A stretch of DNA of 64,000 nucleotides. It comes from Inquilinus sp052113205 (GTDB taxonomy: Bacteria > Pseudomonadota > Alphaproteobacteria > DSM-16000 > Inquilinaceae). Shown here in pieces: positions 18,743-28,200 of the stretch (positions within the stretch are counted from its first letter, which is position 1; every line of letters begins with the position of its first letter). The position numbers and the translations under genes are program-made. The stretch spans positions 1 to 64,000 of the forward strand of contig NZ_JBFRCU010000036.1 in NCBI RefSeq assembly GCF_052113205.1, in the 5' to 3' direction. Under the pieces are notes generated by a model that worked only from the letters and a program-made list of their open reading frames with translations, did no database searches and was not told where the DNA came from.

Positions 18743-19594
18743 TCACGCCGCGACCGGCAGGCGGAAGGCGGCGGCGAGGCCGCGCAGGGCGCCGGCGAGC
18801 CGAGGGTCCGACAGGCGCGAATGCAGCATCACCTCGCTTGGCGCCAGGGCCGGCAGACCGAGCCGCGGCCCGACATCGGCGGTGCCGGGCGGCGCGGTCC
18901 GGCGGGCCAGAGGCGAGACGCCGAGTCCCGCCACGGTCGCCGCCGCCACCGCGGCGCTGCCGCCGCCGATGAAGGCCTCGACCCAGGCGATGCCGGCGGA
19001 GTCGAGCGCGCGCAGCGCCACGGTCCGCATGCCGCAGCGGGCCGCCTGCGTGACCAGCGGCAGCGGGTCGCCCGGGCGATGGTGCCAGCCGGTGGCGGCG
19101 AACCAGCCGAACTCGTCGCGGAACAGCGCCTCACCGTCGCGGCGGCCGGCGTCGCGGCGGACGATCACCGCGTCGAGCGCGCCGGTGTCGTAGTCGGCGA
19201 GCAGGTCCTGCGACAGGCCCAGCCGGACCTCCAGCGCCAGGCCGGGCCCCTGCCCCGCCACCCGGGCCAGCAGCCCCGGCAGCTCCGGCCCCGCGACATG
19301 ATCGCTGATGCCCAGCACCAGCCGCTGCGGCCCGGCCGAGACCGCGGCGATCGCGTCGTCCTGCGCCTCCAGGAGCCGCCGGGCGCGCGGCAGGAAGGCC
19401 TCGCCCTGCGGCGTCAGCCGCACCAGCCGCGGCGTGCGCTCGAACAGCCGGGCGCCGAGCCGGTCCTCCAGCCGCTTCAGCCGCAGGCTGATGCCGGACT
19501 GGGTGGCGCCGAGCGCGTCGGCCGCCCGGGTGAAGCTGCCGTGATCGGCCACCAGGACAAAGGCGTGGATCGCATCGAGGTCGAGGGCGCGCAT
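18743..19594 (-). CDS. LysR family transcriptional regulator
   Basis: A 283-aa LysR-type regulator. HTH: SFTRAADALGATQSGISLRLKRLEDRLG, then RLFERTPRLVRLTPQGE. The effector domain is shorter than average. Divergent from the tautomerase gene at 19712, with an AT-rich palindrome directly upstream, so that gene is the likely target. The 134 bp downstream hold no recognisable gene. Confidence 0.9.
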   Translation of the reverse strand: MRALDLDAIHAFVLVADHGSFTRAADALGATQSGISLRLKRLEDRLGARLFERTPRLVRLTPQGEAFLPRARRLLEAQDDAIAAVSAGPQRLVLGISDHVAGPELPGLLARVAGQGPGLALEVRLGLSQDLLADYDTGALDAVIVRRDAGRRDGEALFRDEFGWFAATGWHHRPGDPLPLVTQAARCGMRTVALRALDSAGIAWVEAFIGGGSAAVAAATVAGLGVSPLARRTAPPGTADVGPRLGLPALAPSEVMLHSRLSDPRLAGALRGLAAAFRLPVAA

Positions 19595-19603
19595 CGCATC
19601 ATC

Positions 19604-19618
19604 ATTTCAAATTGAAAT
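19604..19618. promoter_or_regulatory. Operator between LysR and tautomerase genes
   Basis: ATTTCAA-A-TTGAAAT is a near-perfect dyad within an AT-rich 115-bp divergent spacer. ATTCCGAAAT nearby may be a second half. Likely binding site of the adjacent LysR protein. Confidence 0.55.
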
Positions 19619-19711
19619 CATTGATAGTGATATCGAGTTCATTCCGAAATGATCAAGGGCGAGCTACATAGAGGTTACCGCGGCTCCTGCCGCCCGACCT
19701 CGGAGGATCCC

Positions 19712-20092
19712 ATGCCCCTCGTCCGCATCTCGCTGCGCAAGGGCAAGTCTGCCGCGCATATCGCCGCCATTCGCGACGGCGTCTATCTGGCCATGCGCGA
19801 GACCTTCAACGTGCCGGAGAACGACCGCTTCGTGCTGGTGCACGAGCATGACGAGACCGGCTTCGACTACGACCCATCCTATCTCGGCATCGAGCGGACG
19901 AACGACCTGGTGTTCGTCCAGATCACCGTCAGCAACACCCGGACGATTGAGCAGAAGCAGGCACTGTACCGCCGCATCGCCGACCGGCTGGCCGAGAGCC
20001 CCGGCCTGCGCCGCGAGGACGTGTTCATCAACCTGATCGAGGTGGCGAAGGAGAACTGGTCCTTCGGCAACGGCATCGCGCAATACGTCTGA
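19712..20092 (+). CDS. Tautomerase family protein
   Basis: A 126-aa member of the tautomerase superfamily. Start is fixed by GGAGGAT before ATG and by the invariant Pro2 (MPLVRISL), which becomes the catalytic N-terminal proline. The chain is about twice the 4-oxalocrotonate tautomerase length and has VPENDRFVLVHEHDE, as in the MSAD/cis-CaaD-like long group (Tautomerase_2). Possible activities are tautomerisation or hydrolytic decarboxylation of small unsaturated acids. Adjacent divergent LysR is the likely regulator. Confidence 0.9.
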   Translation: MPLVRISLRKGKSAAHIAAIRDGVYLAMRETFNVPENDRFVLVHEHDETGFDYDPSYLGIERTNDLVFVQITVSNTRTIEQKQALYRRIADRLAESPGLRREDVFINLIEVAKENWSFGNGIAQYV

Positions 20093-20145
20093 GCTTCGCC
20101 ATAATCCCACGCCTGTCCCGGTAATACTATCGCCGGCAGGGGACG

Positions 20146-21654
20146 ATGCGGGGGATCATGGCCAGGAGGGGATCGACTCGGCGGCGCGTGCTGGCGACCG
20201 GCGCCGTGGTGTTGGGCTCGGCGGCGCTGGGGGGTATCGGCGGGGCTTGGCTGCAGCGGTTGTCCGATGAGTCCAGGCTGCCGCCCCTTGCCCCGCCCCG
20301 GACCCTGCTGGACGATGCCAGCGGCCTGAACCCGACGCCGGTGCGCGGCGTCGCATTCGCCGAGGCAGCCCCTGACGCGGCGGCGGCGCGGCTCGCGCCG
20401 CTGCTGCAGCGGATCGCGGCCGGAGCGGAACCGGCCCTGGCCGTGTCCGGCGCCCGCCACTCGATGGGCGGGCAGAGCCTGCTGCGCGACGGCTGGGTGC
20501 TGGACGCCCTGCCGCTGAACGAGCTGGCGATCGACGCCGAGGCGCGCACGATGCGGGTGGGCGGCGGAGCGCTGTGGCGCGACATCGTGCCGGCGCTGAA
20601 CGCCACCGGCTTCTCCCCCGCCGTGATGCAGTCGAACAACGACTTCAGCATCGGTGGCACGCTGAGCGTCAACGCCCATGGCTGGCACGCCAACAGCCCG
20701 CCGGCCGCGAGCACGGTGCGGCGGCTGCGGCTGCTGACCGCCGATGGCATGGTCATGGACTGCGGCCCTGGGGACGAACTGTTCGGCCTGGCGCTGGGCG
20801 GCTACGGGCTGTTCGGGGTGATCCTGGAGGCCGAGATCGTCATCCTGCCCAACGCGATGTATGTGCCGGACTTCGCCGCGATGCCGACCAATGACTACGC
20901 CGCGGCCTTCGCCGAGCGGGTGGCGGCGCCGGGATCGCCGGTCGAGATGGCCTATGGCCGGCTGTCGGTCGATCCGGGCAGCCTGTTCGAGGAGGCGGTG
21001 CTGGGCTGGTACGTGCCGGTGCCGGAGACCCGCGGCGCCGTGCTGCCCCTGCCTGCTTTGGACCATGGCGGGCTGCAGCGGCTGGTGTTCCGCAACGCCG
21101 CCGGCAGCGACACCGGCAAGGCGCTGCGCTGGTGGCTGGAACGCGAGGCCGGGCCGTGGCTGGCGGAGCGGACCAGCCGCAACAGCCTGCTCAATGAGCC
21201 GGCTTCGGTGTTCGCCAACCGCGAGCCCGGGTCGACCGACATCCTGCACGAGTACTTCGTGCCCCGGGCCCGGCTGTGGGACTTCGCCCAGGCGGCCCGC
21301 GCGGTGATCCGGCGCGACCAGGGCAACCTGCTGAACGTCACGGTGCGCGACGTCCGCCGCGACGACCGTAGCGCCCTGGCCTATGCCCGCGAGGACGTGT
21401 TCGGCCTGGTCATGCTGTTCGTCCAGGAAAGGTCCGTCGCCGGCGAGGAGCGGATGCAGCGCATGACCCGCGGCCTGATCGACGCCGCGATCGACGCCGG
21501 CGGCACCTACTACCTGCCCTACCGGCTGCACGCGACCGCGGAGCAGCTGCGCCGCGCCTACCCCGCCTGGGACGAGGTGATCGCGGCGCAGCGCCGGCAC
21601 GACCCGAACGGTGTGTTCCGCAACGGGCTGTACCAGCGCTACGCCGTGGCCTGA
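20146..21654 (+). CDS. Tat-exported FAD-linked oxidase
   Basis: A 502-aa FAD-binding PCMH-type oxidoreductase. The N-terminus has a twin-arginine-like leader (STRRRVLATGAVVLGSAALGG). The FAD domain has SGARHSMGGQS (the GxxHS flavin loop, where a His may bind FAD covalently), the GGGALWRDI strand, and GGTLSVNAHGW. The C-terminal part resembles D-arabinono-lactone oxidase/cytokinin-dehydrogenase-like proteins, ending DPNGVFRNGLYQRY. Substrate probably an alcohol, sugar lactone or amine. Two ATGs (20146, 20158) are possible starts. Convergent with gltB, 4 bp between stops. Confidence 0.85.
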   Translation: MRGIMARRGSTRRRVLATGAVVLGSAALGGIGGAWLQRLSDESRLPPLAPPRTLLDDASGLNPTPVRGVAFAEAAPDAAAARLAPLLQRIAAGAEPALAVSGARHSMGGQSLLRDGWVLDALPLNELAIDAEARTMRVGGGALWRDIVPALNATGFSPAVMQSNNDFSIGGTLSVNAHGWHANSPPAASTVRRLRLLTADGMVMDCGPGDELFGLALGGYGLFGVILEAEIVILPNAMYVPDFAAMPTNDYAAAFAERVAAPGSPVEMAYGRLSVDPGSLFEEAVLGWYVPVPETRGAVLPLPALDHGGLQRLVFRNAAGSDTGKALRWWLEREAGPWLAERTSRNSLLNEPASVFANREPGSTDILHEYFVPRARLWDFAQAARAVIRRDQGNLLNVTVRDVRRDDRSALAYAREDVFGLVMLFVQERSVAGEERMQRMTRGLIDAAIDAGGTYYLPYRLHATAEQLRRAYPAWDEVIAAQRRHDPNGVFRNGLYQRYAVA

Positions 21655-21658
21655 CCCC

Positions 21659-24600
21659 TTACTCCGCCGGGATCCGCAGCGCCTCGTCGTCACCATGGAT
21701 CGGGTGCTGCAGCCGCGACACCATCTCCTTCGGCACCACCTGCCAGAACTTCGACCGCTCGATCGGCCAGTCATGCAGGATCGAGGCGGCCCAGGCGCTC
21801 CCGGTCTCGCGCACATGCTCGGCGATCAGGGCGCGCAGCTGGTCGTCATAGTGCCGGGTCTCAATCCGCTGCCACAGCACGCTCTCCGGATTGGCGCGGC
21901 GGGCGAAGCTGCTGTCGTCGTCATAGACGAAGGCCATGCCCCCGGTCATGCCGGCAGCGAAGTTGTCGCCGACCGGGCCTAGGATCACGGCGGTGCCGCC
22001 GGTCATGTACTCGCAGCCATTCGAGCCGCAGCCCTCGACCACCACCGTGGCGCCGGAGTTGCGCACCGCGAAGCGCTCCCCCGCCTGGCCGGCGGCAAAC
22101 AGCCGGCCCGCGGTGGCGCCGTACAGCACCGTGTTGCCGATGATGGTGTTCTCGTTGGTCTTCAGCACCGACGCCGCGAACGGCCGGACCACGATGGTGC
22201 CGCCGGACAAGCCCTTGCCGACATAGTCGTTGGCGTCGCCGAACACCTCGAGCTTCAGCCCCTGCACCGCCCAGGCGCCGAGCGACTGGCCGGCATTGCC
22301 GCGCAGCCGCACCGTCACATGGCCCGGCTGCAGCCCGGTCATGCCGAACTTGCGGGTGATCATCGACGACATCCGCGTGCCCACCGCGCGGTGGGTGTTG
22401 CGGATCGAGTAGGTCAGCTGGGTCTTCTCGCCGAGCTCGAACAGCGGCCGGGCGTCGGCGATCATCTGCGCATCCAGCGTGTCCGGCACCGGGTTGCGGC
22501 CCTCGAGCGTGCAGTACATCGCATGCTCGCCCGGGTCGGCCTTGGCCAGCAGCGGGTTGAGGTCGAGGTCGTCGAGATGGGCGGCGCCGCGGCTGACTTG
22601 GCGCAGCAGCTCCGTCCGGCCGACGATCTCGTTGATCGAGCGGTAGCCGAGCTGGGCCAGGATCTCGCGCACCTCCTCGGCGATGAAGCTGAACAGGTTG
22701 ACCACCTTCTCCGGCGTGCCGGAGAACTTGGCCCGCAGTTCCGGGTCCTGGGTGCAGACGCCGACCGGGCAGGTGTTGGAGTGGCACTGCCGGACCATGA
22801 TGCAGCCCATGGCGATCAGGCTGGCGGTGCCGATGCCGAACTCCTCGGCGCCGAGGATGGCGGCGATCACCACGTCGCGCCCGGTCTTGATGCCGCCGTC
22901 GGTGCGCAGCCGGATGCGGTGGCGCAGCCGATTCAGGGTCAGCACCTGGTGCACCTCGGACAGGCCCATCTCCCACGGCACGCCCGCGAATTTCAGCGAG
23001 GTCTGGGGCGAGGCGCCGGTGCCGCCGACATGGCCGGAGATCAGGATGATGTCGGCATTGGCCTTGGCCACGCCGGCGGCGATGGTGCCGATGCCGGTGC
23101 GGCTGACCAGCTTGACCGTGACCTTGGCGTCCGGGTTGATCTGCTTCAGGTCGTAGATGAGCTGGGCCAGATCCTCGATCGAGTAGATGTCGTGGTGCGG
23201 CGGCGGGCTGATCAGCATCACGCCCGGCGTGGCGTGGCGCAGCTTGGCGATCTCCACCGTCACCTTGAAGCCGGGCAGCTGGCCGCCTTCGCCGGGCTTG
23301 GCGCCCTGGGCGACCTTGATCTCCAGCTCACGCGCCTGGTTCAGGTACTCGGCGGTGACGCCGAAGCGGCCCGAGGCGACCTGCTTGATCGCGGAGTTCC
23401 AGTTGTCGCCGTTCTTGTCCGGCCGGAACCGGGCCGGGTCCTCGCCGCCCTCGCCGCTGTCGGACCGGGCGCCGATCCGGTTCATGGCGACGTTCAGCGT
23501 GCCATGCGCCTCCGGGCCCAGCGCGCCCAGCGACATGCCGGGAGTGATGAAGCGCTTGCGGATCTCGGTAATGCTCTCGACCTCGTCGATCGAGACCGAC
23601 TCGCGCACCGGCACGAAGTCCAGCAGGTCGCGCAGCGCCACCGGCGCCTGGTGCCGGATCATGTCGGAATACTTGCGGTACAGCGAGTAGCTGTCGGTCG
23701 CCACCGCCTGCTGCAGCATGTGGATCATCCGCCCTTCCCAGGCGTGACGCTCCTGCCCCTGGCGATAGCGGTAGAAGCCGCCGATCGGCAGCGTGACGAC
23801 GTTGCTGTTCCACGCCGCCTCATGCATCTCGATCGCCTTCATCTGAAGGCCGGCCATGCCGAGGCCGGAGATGCGGCTGGGCATGCCCGGGAAGTATTCG
23901 GCGACGAGCGAGCGCGACAGGCCGACCGCCTCGAAGTTGCAGCCGCCGCGATAGGACGAGATCACCGAGATGCCCATCTTGGACATGATCTTCAGCAGCC
24001 CGTCATCGACCGCCTGCCGGTAGCGCTTCATGCAGGCGTCCAGCGATAGGTCGCCGAACAGGCCGCGGCGCTGCCGGTCGGCGATCGCCTCCTGCGCCAG
24101 ATAGGCGTTCACCGTGGTGGCGCCGACGCCGATCAGCACCGCGAAATGGTGCACGTCGACGCATTCCATCGATCGCACGTTCAGCGAGGTGAAGGTGCGC
24201 AGCGACTGGCGGATCAGGTGGGTGTGGACCGCGCCGGTGGCCAGGATCATCTGGATCGCCACCCGGTCCGGCCCGACATGCTGGTCGGTCAGGACGATGT
24301 GGGTGGCGCCGCCGCGCACCGCATCCTCGGCCTCGCGGCAGACCCGGCGCAGCGCGTCGCGCAGCCCCTGCTCGCCACCCGCGCGGTCGAAGGTACAGTC
24401 GATCTCCGCCGCGGTCGCGCCCATATAGGCGCGCATCGCCTCGTATTCGGCGTTGGTCAGCACCGGGCTGTCGAGCTGCAGCAGGTCGCACTGGCTGGCA
24501 TCCTCGTCGAGGATGTTGCCCAGATTGCCCAGCCGGGTGCGCAGGCTCATCACCCGCCGCTCGCGCAAGCTGTCGATCGGCGGGTTGGTGACCTGGCTGA

Positions 24601-26224
24601 AATTCTGCCGGAAGAAATGGTGCAGCGGCCGGTTCAGGTCGGACAGGATGGCGATCGGCGTGTCGTCGCCCATCGACCCCACCGCCTCCTTCGCGTCCTC
24701 CACCATCGGGTGCAGGATCAGCTCCAGGTCTTCCATGGTGATGTTCATGGCGACCTGACGGCGGCGCAGCTCCTCGCGCGGCAGCGCCGAACCGGTGTCC
24801 TCGCCGCCGGCGCGGATCAGCCCGTCGATCACTTTGATCCGCTTGGTCCAGTCCTGGTACGGCTGCTTCGAGGCCAGAACCTGCTTGATCTCGCGGTCGT
24901 GGTACAGGCGGCCTTCCTGCAGGTCGACCGCCAGCATCTGGCCCGGGCCGAGCCGCCCCCGCTCGATGATGCGGCTGTCCTCGAGCCGGACCATGCCGGC
25001 TTCCGACCCCGCGATCAGCAGCCCGTCATTGGTGATGGTGTAGCGCATCGGCCGCAGGCCATTGCGGTCCATGCCGCCCATCACCCAGCGGCCGTCATAC
25101 ATGGCCAGCGCGGCCGGGCCGTCCCAGGCCTCCATCACCGCGTTGCAGTAGCTGACGAAGGCGCGGTGCGTCGGTGGGATGTCGGCGTCGGCCGGCGTCG
25201 CCTCCGGCACCAGCATGGCCTTGACCATCGGCGCGTCGCGGCCGGCGCGGACCATCACCTCGAACACCGCGTCGAGCGCGGCCGAATCCGAGCTGCCGCC
25301 CTGGATCACCGGCTTGATGTCCTCGATCGCGTCGCCGAACACCGGGCTGGCCATGCGCGTCTCATGCGCGCGCATCCAGTTGCTGTTGCCCTTCAGCGTG
25401 TTGATCTCGCCATTGTGGGCCAGCATGCGGAAGGGCTGGGCCAGGCGCCAGGTCGGGAAGGTGTTGGTCGAATAGCGCTGGTGGTAGATCGCGAAGTTGG
25501 AGACGAAGCGCTCGTCCAGCAGGTCCGGGTAGAAGGCGGTCAGCTGCGCCGCCAGGAACATGCCCTTGTAGATGATCGACCGGCAGGACAGCGAGCACAG
25601 GTAGAAATCGGCAATCCCTGCCGCCTGCGCCGCCTTCTCGATCCGCCGCCGGATGACGTAGAGGTCGCGCTCGAACTGCTCCTCCGGCACCCCTTTGGGG
25701 TTGGCGATCATGATCTGTTCGATCTCCGGCCGGGCGGCGTTCGCCTTCTCGCCGATGATCGCCACGTCGATCGGCACCTGGCGCCAGCCGTAGATGTAGT
25801 AGCCGAAGCTGAGGATCTCGCCCTCGACCAGGCAGCGGCACTTCTCCTGCGCCTCCAGGTCGGTGCGCGGCAGGAAGGCCTGGCCGACCGCGATCAGGCC
25901 GGGCTGCGGCCGGTGGCCGACGCGCTCGACATGCTCGTGGAAGAACTGCTGCGGGATCTGGACATGGATGCCGGCGCCGTCGCCGGTCTTGCCGTCGGCG
26001 TCGACCGCGCCGCGGTGCCACACCGCCTTCAGCGCGTCGATGCCGGCCTGCACCACCTCGCGCCGCGGCTTGCCGTCGAGCGTGGCGATGAAGCCGACGC
26101 CGCAGGCGTCATGCTCCTCGGCCGGGTCGTAGGCATGGGCCTCGATCAGCCGGGCGACATTGGCGTCATATTCCTGGACGAAGCGCTCGCCGGCAGACAT
26201 CGGGCTCTTCTCGGACTGGCTCAT
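21659..26224 (-). CDS. gltB: Glutamate synthase large subunit
   Basis: The alpha subunit of NADPH-dependent GOGAT, 1521 aa, which makes two glutamates from glutamine and 2-oxoglutarate. The class-II amidotransferase domain begins with Cys41 in EHDACGVGF, exposed after removal of a 40-residue propeptide. A central domain and an FMN-binding synthase barrel follow (GHVGGTGASP), with 3Fe-4S ligands in GCIMVRQCHSNTCPVGVC, then the GXGXG C-terminal domain (LSGGTIVVRP, GATAGRLFAAGQAGERF). Length is full for the family. It starts 16 bp after gltD. Confidence 0.97.
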   Translation of the reverse strand: MSQSEKSPMSAGERFVQEYDANVARLIEAHAYDPAEEHDACGVGFIATLDGKPRREVVQAGIDALKAVWHRGAVDADGKTGDGAGIHVQIPQQFFHEHVERVGHRPQPGLIAVGQAFLPRTDLEAQEKCRCLVEGEILSFGYYIYGWRQVPIDVAIIGEKANAARPEIEQIMIANPKGVPEEQFERDLYVIRRRIEKAAQAAGIADFYLCSLSCRSIIYKGMFLAAQLTAFYPDLLDERFVSNFAIYHQRYSTNTFPTWRLAQPFRMLAHNGEINTLKGNSNWMRAHETRMASPVFGDAIEDIKPVIQGGSSDSAALDAVFEVMVRAGRDAPMVKAMLVPEATPADADIPPTHRAFVSYCNAVMEAWDGPAALAMYDGRWVMGGMDRNGLRPMRYTITNDGLLIAGSEAGMVRLEDSRIIERGRLGPGQMLAVDLQEGRLYHDREIKQVLASKQPYQDWTKRIKVIDGLIRAGGEDTGSALPREELRRRQVAMNITMEDLELILHPMVEDAKEAVGSMGDDTPIAILSDLNRPLHHFFRQNFSQVTNPPIDSLRERRVMSLRTRLGNLGNILDEDASQCDLLQLDSPVLTNAEYEAMRAYMGATAAEIDCTFDRAGGEQGLRDALRRVCREAEDAVRGGATHIVLTDQHVGPDRVAIQMILATGAVHTHLIRQSLRTFTSLNVRSMECVDVHHFAVLIGVGATTVNAYLAQEAIADRQRRGLFGDLSLDACMKRYRQAVDDGLLKIMSKMGISVISSYRGGCNFEAVGLSRSLVAEYFPGMPSRISGLGMAGLQMKAIEMHEAAWNSNVVTLPIGGFYRYRQGQERHAWEGRMIHMLQQAVATDSYSLYRKYSDMIRHQAPVALRDLLDFVPVRESVSIDEVESITEIRKRFITPGMSLGALGPEAHGTLNVAMNRIGARSDSGEGGEDPARFRPDKNGDNWNSAIKQVASGRFGVTAEYLNQARELEIKVAQGAKPGEGGQLPGFKVTVEIAKLRHATPGVMLISPPPHHDIYSIEDLAQLIYDLKQINPDAKVTVKLVSRTGIGTIAAGVAKANADIILISGHVGGTGASPQTSLKFAGVPWEMGLSEVHQVLTLNRLRHRIRLRTDGGIKTGRDVVIAAILGAEEFGIGTASLIAMGCIMVRQCHSNTCPVGVCTQDPELRAKFSGTPEKVVNLFSFIAEEVREILAQLGYRSINEIVGRTELLRQVSRGAAHLDDLDLNPLLAKADPGEHAMYCTLEGRNPVPDTLDAQMIADARPLFELGEKTQLTYSIRNTHRAVGTRMSSMITRKFGMTGLQPGHVTVRLRGNAGQSLGAWAVQGLKLEVFGDANDYVGKGLSGGTIVVRPFAASVLKTNENTIIGNTVLYGATAGRLFAAGQAGERFAVRNSGATVVVEGCGSNGCEYMTGGTAVILGPVGDNFAAGMTGGMAFVYDDDSSFARRANPESVLWQRIETRHYDDQLRALIAEHVRETGSAWAASILHDWPIERSKFWQVVPKEMVSRLQHPIHGDDEALRIPAE

Positions 26225-26240
26225 GGCTGGCTCCCCGCGC

Positions 26241-27686
26241 TTATTCCGCCGCGACCGCCGGAACGGCGGCCTTGGCGGCGAGGTGGCTGTGGATCGCGGC
26301 GGCGGCGTCGCGGCCGTCGCGGATGGCCCAGACGACGAGGCTGGCGCCGCGCACGATGTCGCCGGCGGCGAAGATGCCGTCGACCGCGGTCATCATGGTC
26401 TTGTGGTCGACCCGGACAGTGCCCCACTTGGTCACTGGCAGGCCCGGCGCGTCGAACAGGGTCGGCAGGTCCTCGGGGTCGAAGCCCAGCGCCTTGACCA
26501 CCAGATCGGCCTCGATGGTGTGGGCCGACCCTTCGATCACCATCGGGCTCTGGCGGCCGGTGGCGTCGGCGACGCCGAGATGGATCGAATGGGCGCGCAC
26601 GCCGGTGACGGCGGCATCGCCGAGAAACGCCTCCGGCGCCGCCTGCCAGACGAACTCCACGCCCTCCTCCTCGGCGTTGTGCACCTCGCGCTGGCTGCCC
26701 GGCATGTTGGCGCGGTTGCGGCGGTACAGGCACTTCACCGAGACGGCGCCCTGGCGCACGGCGGTGCGGACGCAGTCCATCGCCGTGTCGCCGCCGCCGA
26801 TCACCACCACCCGCTTGCCGGCGGCGTTCAGCGTGCCGTCGGCGAATTCCGGCACGTCGTCGCCGAGGCCGGTGCGGTTCGAGGCGGTGAGGTAATCGAG
26901 CGCGGCGACGATGCCCTTGAGGCCGGAGCCCGGGGCCTGGAAGTCGCGCGCCTTGTACACGCCGGTGGCGATCAGCACCGCGTCATGGCGCGACCGCAAC
27001 TCCTGCAGCGTGGCGTCGCGGCCGACCTCGAAGTTCAGGTGCAGGGTGATGCCGGCATCGGCCAGCCACTGCGCCCGGCGGGCGACGACCTCCTTCTCCA
27101 GCTTGAAGCTGGGGATGCCGTAGATCAGCAGCCCGCCGACCCGGTCGTAGCGGTCGTAGAGATGGACCTGGTAGCCGAGCCGGCGCAGCTGCTCGGCGGC
27201 GGCGATGCCGGCCGGGCCGGCGCCGATGATGCCGACGGATTGGCTGAGCTCGCGCAGCGGCGTGGGCGGCTTGACCCAGCCCTCGGCCCAGGCGGTGTCG
27301 GTGATGTACTTCTCGATCGAGCCGATGGTGACGGCGCCGTGGCCGGACTGCTCGATCACGCAGTTGCCCTCGCACAGCCGGTCCTGCGGGCAGATCCGGC
27401 CGCAGATCTCGGGCATCGAGTTGGTGGAAGAGGCGATCTCGTACGCCTCCTCCAGCCGGCCCTCGGCGGTCAGCTTCAGCCAGTCCGGGATGTTGTTGTG
27501 CAGCGGGCAATGCACTTGGCAGAACGGCACGCCGCATTGCGAACAGCGCGACGACTGCTCCTCGGCCTTCTGCCGGACATAGGGGCCGTAGACCTCGAGC
27601 CAGTCGTGGCGGCGAGTCTCGGCAGCGCGCTTCGACGGCATCTCGCCGGCGGTCTTCACGAACTGCAGCATCTTCGTCGTCGCCAT
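26241..27686 (-). CDS. gltD: Glutamate synthase small subunit
   Basis: The beta subunit of GOGAT, 481 aa, passing electrons from NADPH through FAD to GltB. The N-terminal Fe-S cysteines are at 48, 51, 56, 60 and 95, 99, 105, 109. FAD binding follows as VGIIGAGPAGIAAAE and the NADPH site as VVVIGGGDTAMD. gltD precedes gltB here, the reverse of the enterobacterial order. A perfect inverted repeat about 95 bp upstream is the candidate control site. Confidence 0.97.
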   Translation of the reverse strand: MATTKMLQFVKTAGEMPSKRAAETRRHDWLEVYGPYVRQKAEEQSSRCSQCGVPFCQVHCPLHNNIPDWLKLTAEGRLEEAYEIASSTNSMPEICGRICPQDRLCEGNCVIEQSGHGAVTIGSIEKYITDTAWAEGWVKPPTPLRELSQSVGIIGAGPAGIAAAEQLRRLGYQVHLYDRYDRVGGLLIYGIPSFKLEKEVVARRAQWLADAGITLHLNFEVGRDATLQELRSRHDAVLIATGVYKARDFQAPGSGLKGIVAALDYLTASNRTGLGDDVPEFADGTLNAAGKRVVVIGGGDTAMDCVRTAVRQGAVSVKCLYRRNRANMPGSQREVHNAEEEGVEFVWQAAPEAFLGDAAVTGVRAHSIHLGVADATGRQSPMVIEGSAHTIEADLVVKALGFDPEDLPTLFDAPGLPVTKWGTVRVDHKTMMTAVDGIFAAGDIVRGASLVVWAIRDGRDAAAAIHSHLAAKAAVPAVAAE

Positions 27687-27780
27687 GGGCGGCCCCTCGT
27701 CACACGGAGTCGAACAGCCCGCAGCGATGGGGCCGAGGCGACATTTACGGAATTCGGAAATCCATGGCGAGCAGTTTTTT

Positions 27781-27810
27781 GCAATTAGGTCACCTTTGTT
27801 GACTAATTGC
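27781..27810. promoter_or_regulatory. Perfect inverted repeat upstream of gltD
   Basis: GCAATTAG and CTAATTGC are perfect 8-bp arms with 14 bp between, centres about two helical turns apart, in an AT-rich island. On the minus strand one arm also reads GGTGACCTAATTGCA, with GG and GC spaced by 10 nt as in a sigma-54 promoter but with a weak -24 half. Either an operator or a sigma-54-like promoter for gltDB. The rest of 27811-28020 has low GC and no convincing gene. Confidence 0.5.
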
Positions 27811-28024
27811 GCGTTGTTAAGAGCCGTTCGCAGCTAGAGAGGCGTTTCGGCATGATTGTTTCAAGGAAATTAGGACCGATTCGGTATTATCGGAGAATCA
27901 TGTTGATAAATTGCCTTCGCGAATGTCGCTTGTTCCGAAGGAATGGAAGGAGAAGTGCTCCCTTGGCGGGAGAGGTCGGACGTCCGCAGGACGGCCCGGT
28001 GAGGGTTGGTCCCGACCTCGACAA

Positions 28025-28175
28025 AATCCCCTCACCCGGAGGCGCAAGCGCCTCCGGCCTCTCCCGTAAACGGGAGAGGGAAAACCGTCCGAGACTCGTA
28101 GGTTGGGTTCGCGGCAAGCGAACCCAACAGGCCATGGCGCGGCGGCGAGATGTTGGGTTCGAAGGCGAACCCAAC
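28025..28175. repeat. Composite palindromic repeat, copy B
   Basis: Mirror image of the 1391-1545 element: CCGGAGGCGC/GCGCCTCCGG at 28036-28057, CCTCTCCCG/CGGGAGAGG at 28058-28079, then two GTTGGGTTCGC-type palindromes at 28102-28128 and 28152-28175. The unit starts 25 bp after the stop codon of the second unknown-gene copy. The CTCTCCC and GGAGGCGC parts resemble repeats common in alphaproteobacterial intergenic DNA. Confidence 0.8.
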
Positions 28176-28200
28176 CTACGCGGTCGCGCCGCACCAGCGC

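Noticed and set aside
27852..28000. Possible small plus-strand gene in the AT-rich spacer before gltD (MIVSRKLGPIRYY...)
   Set aside because: No ribosome site, no family resemblance, and the frame runs into the palindromic repeat. The AT-rich region is better explained as promoter/operator DNA.
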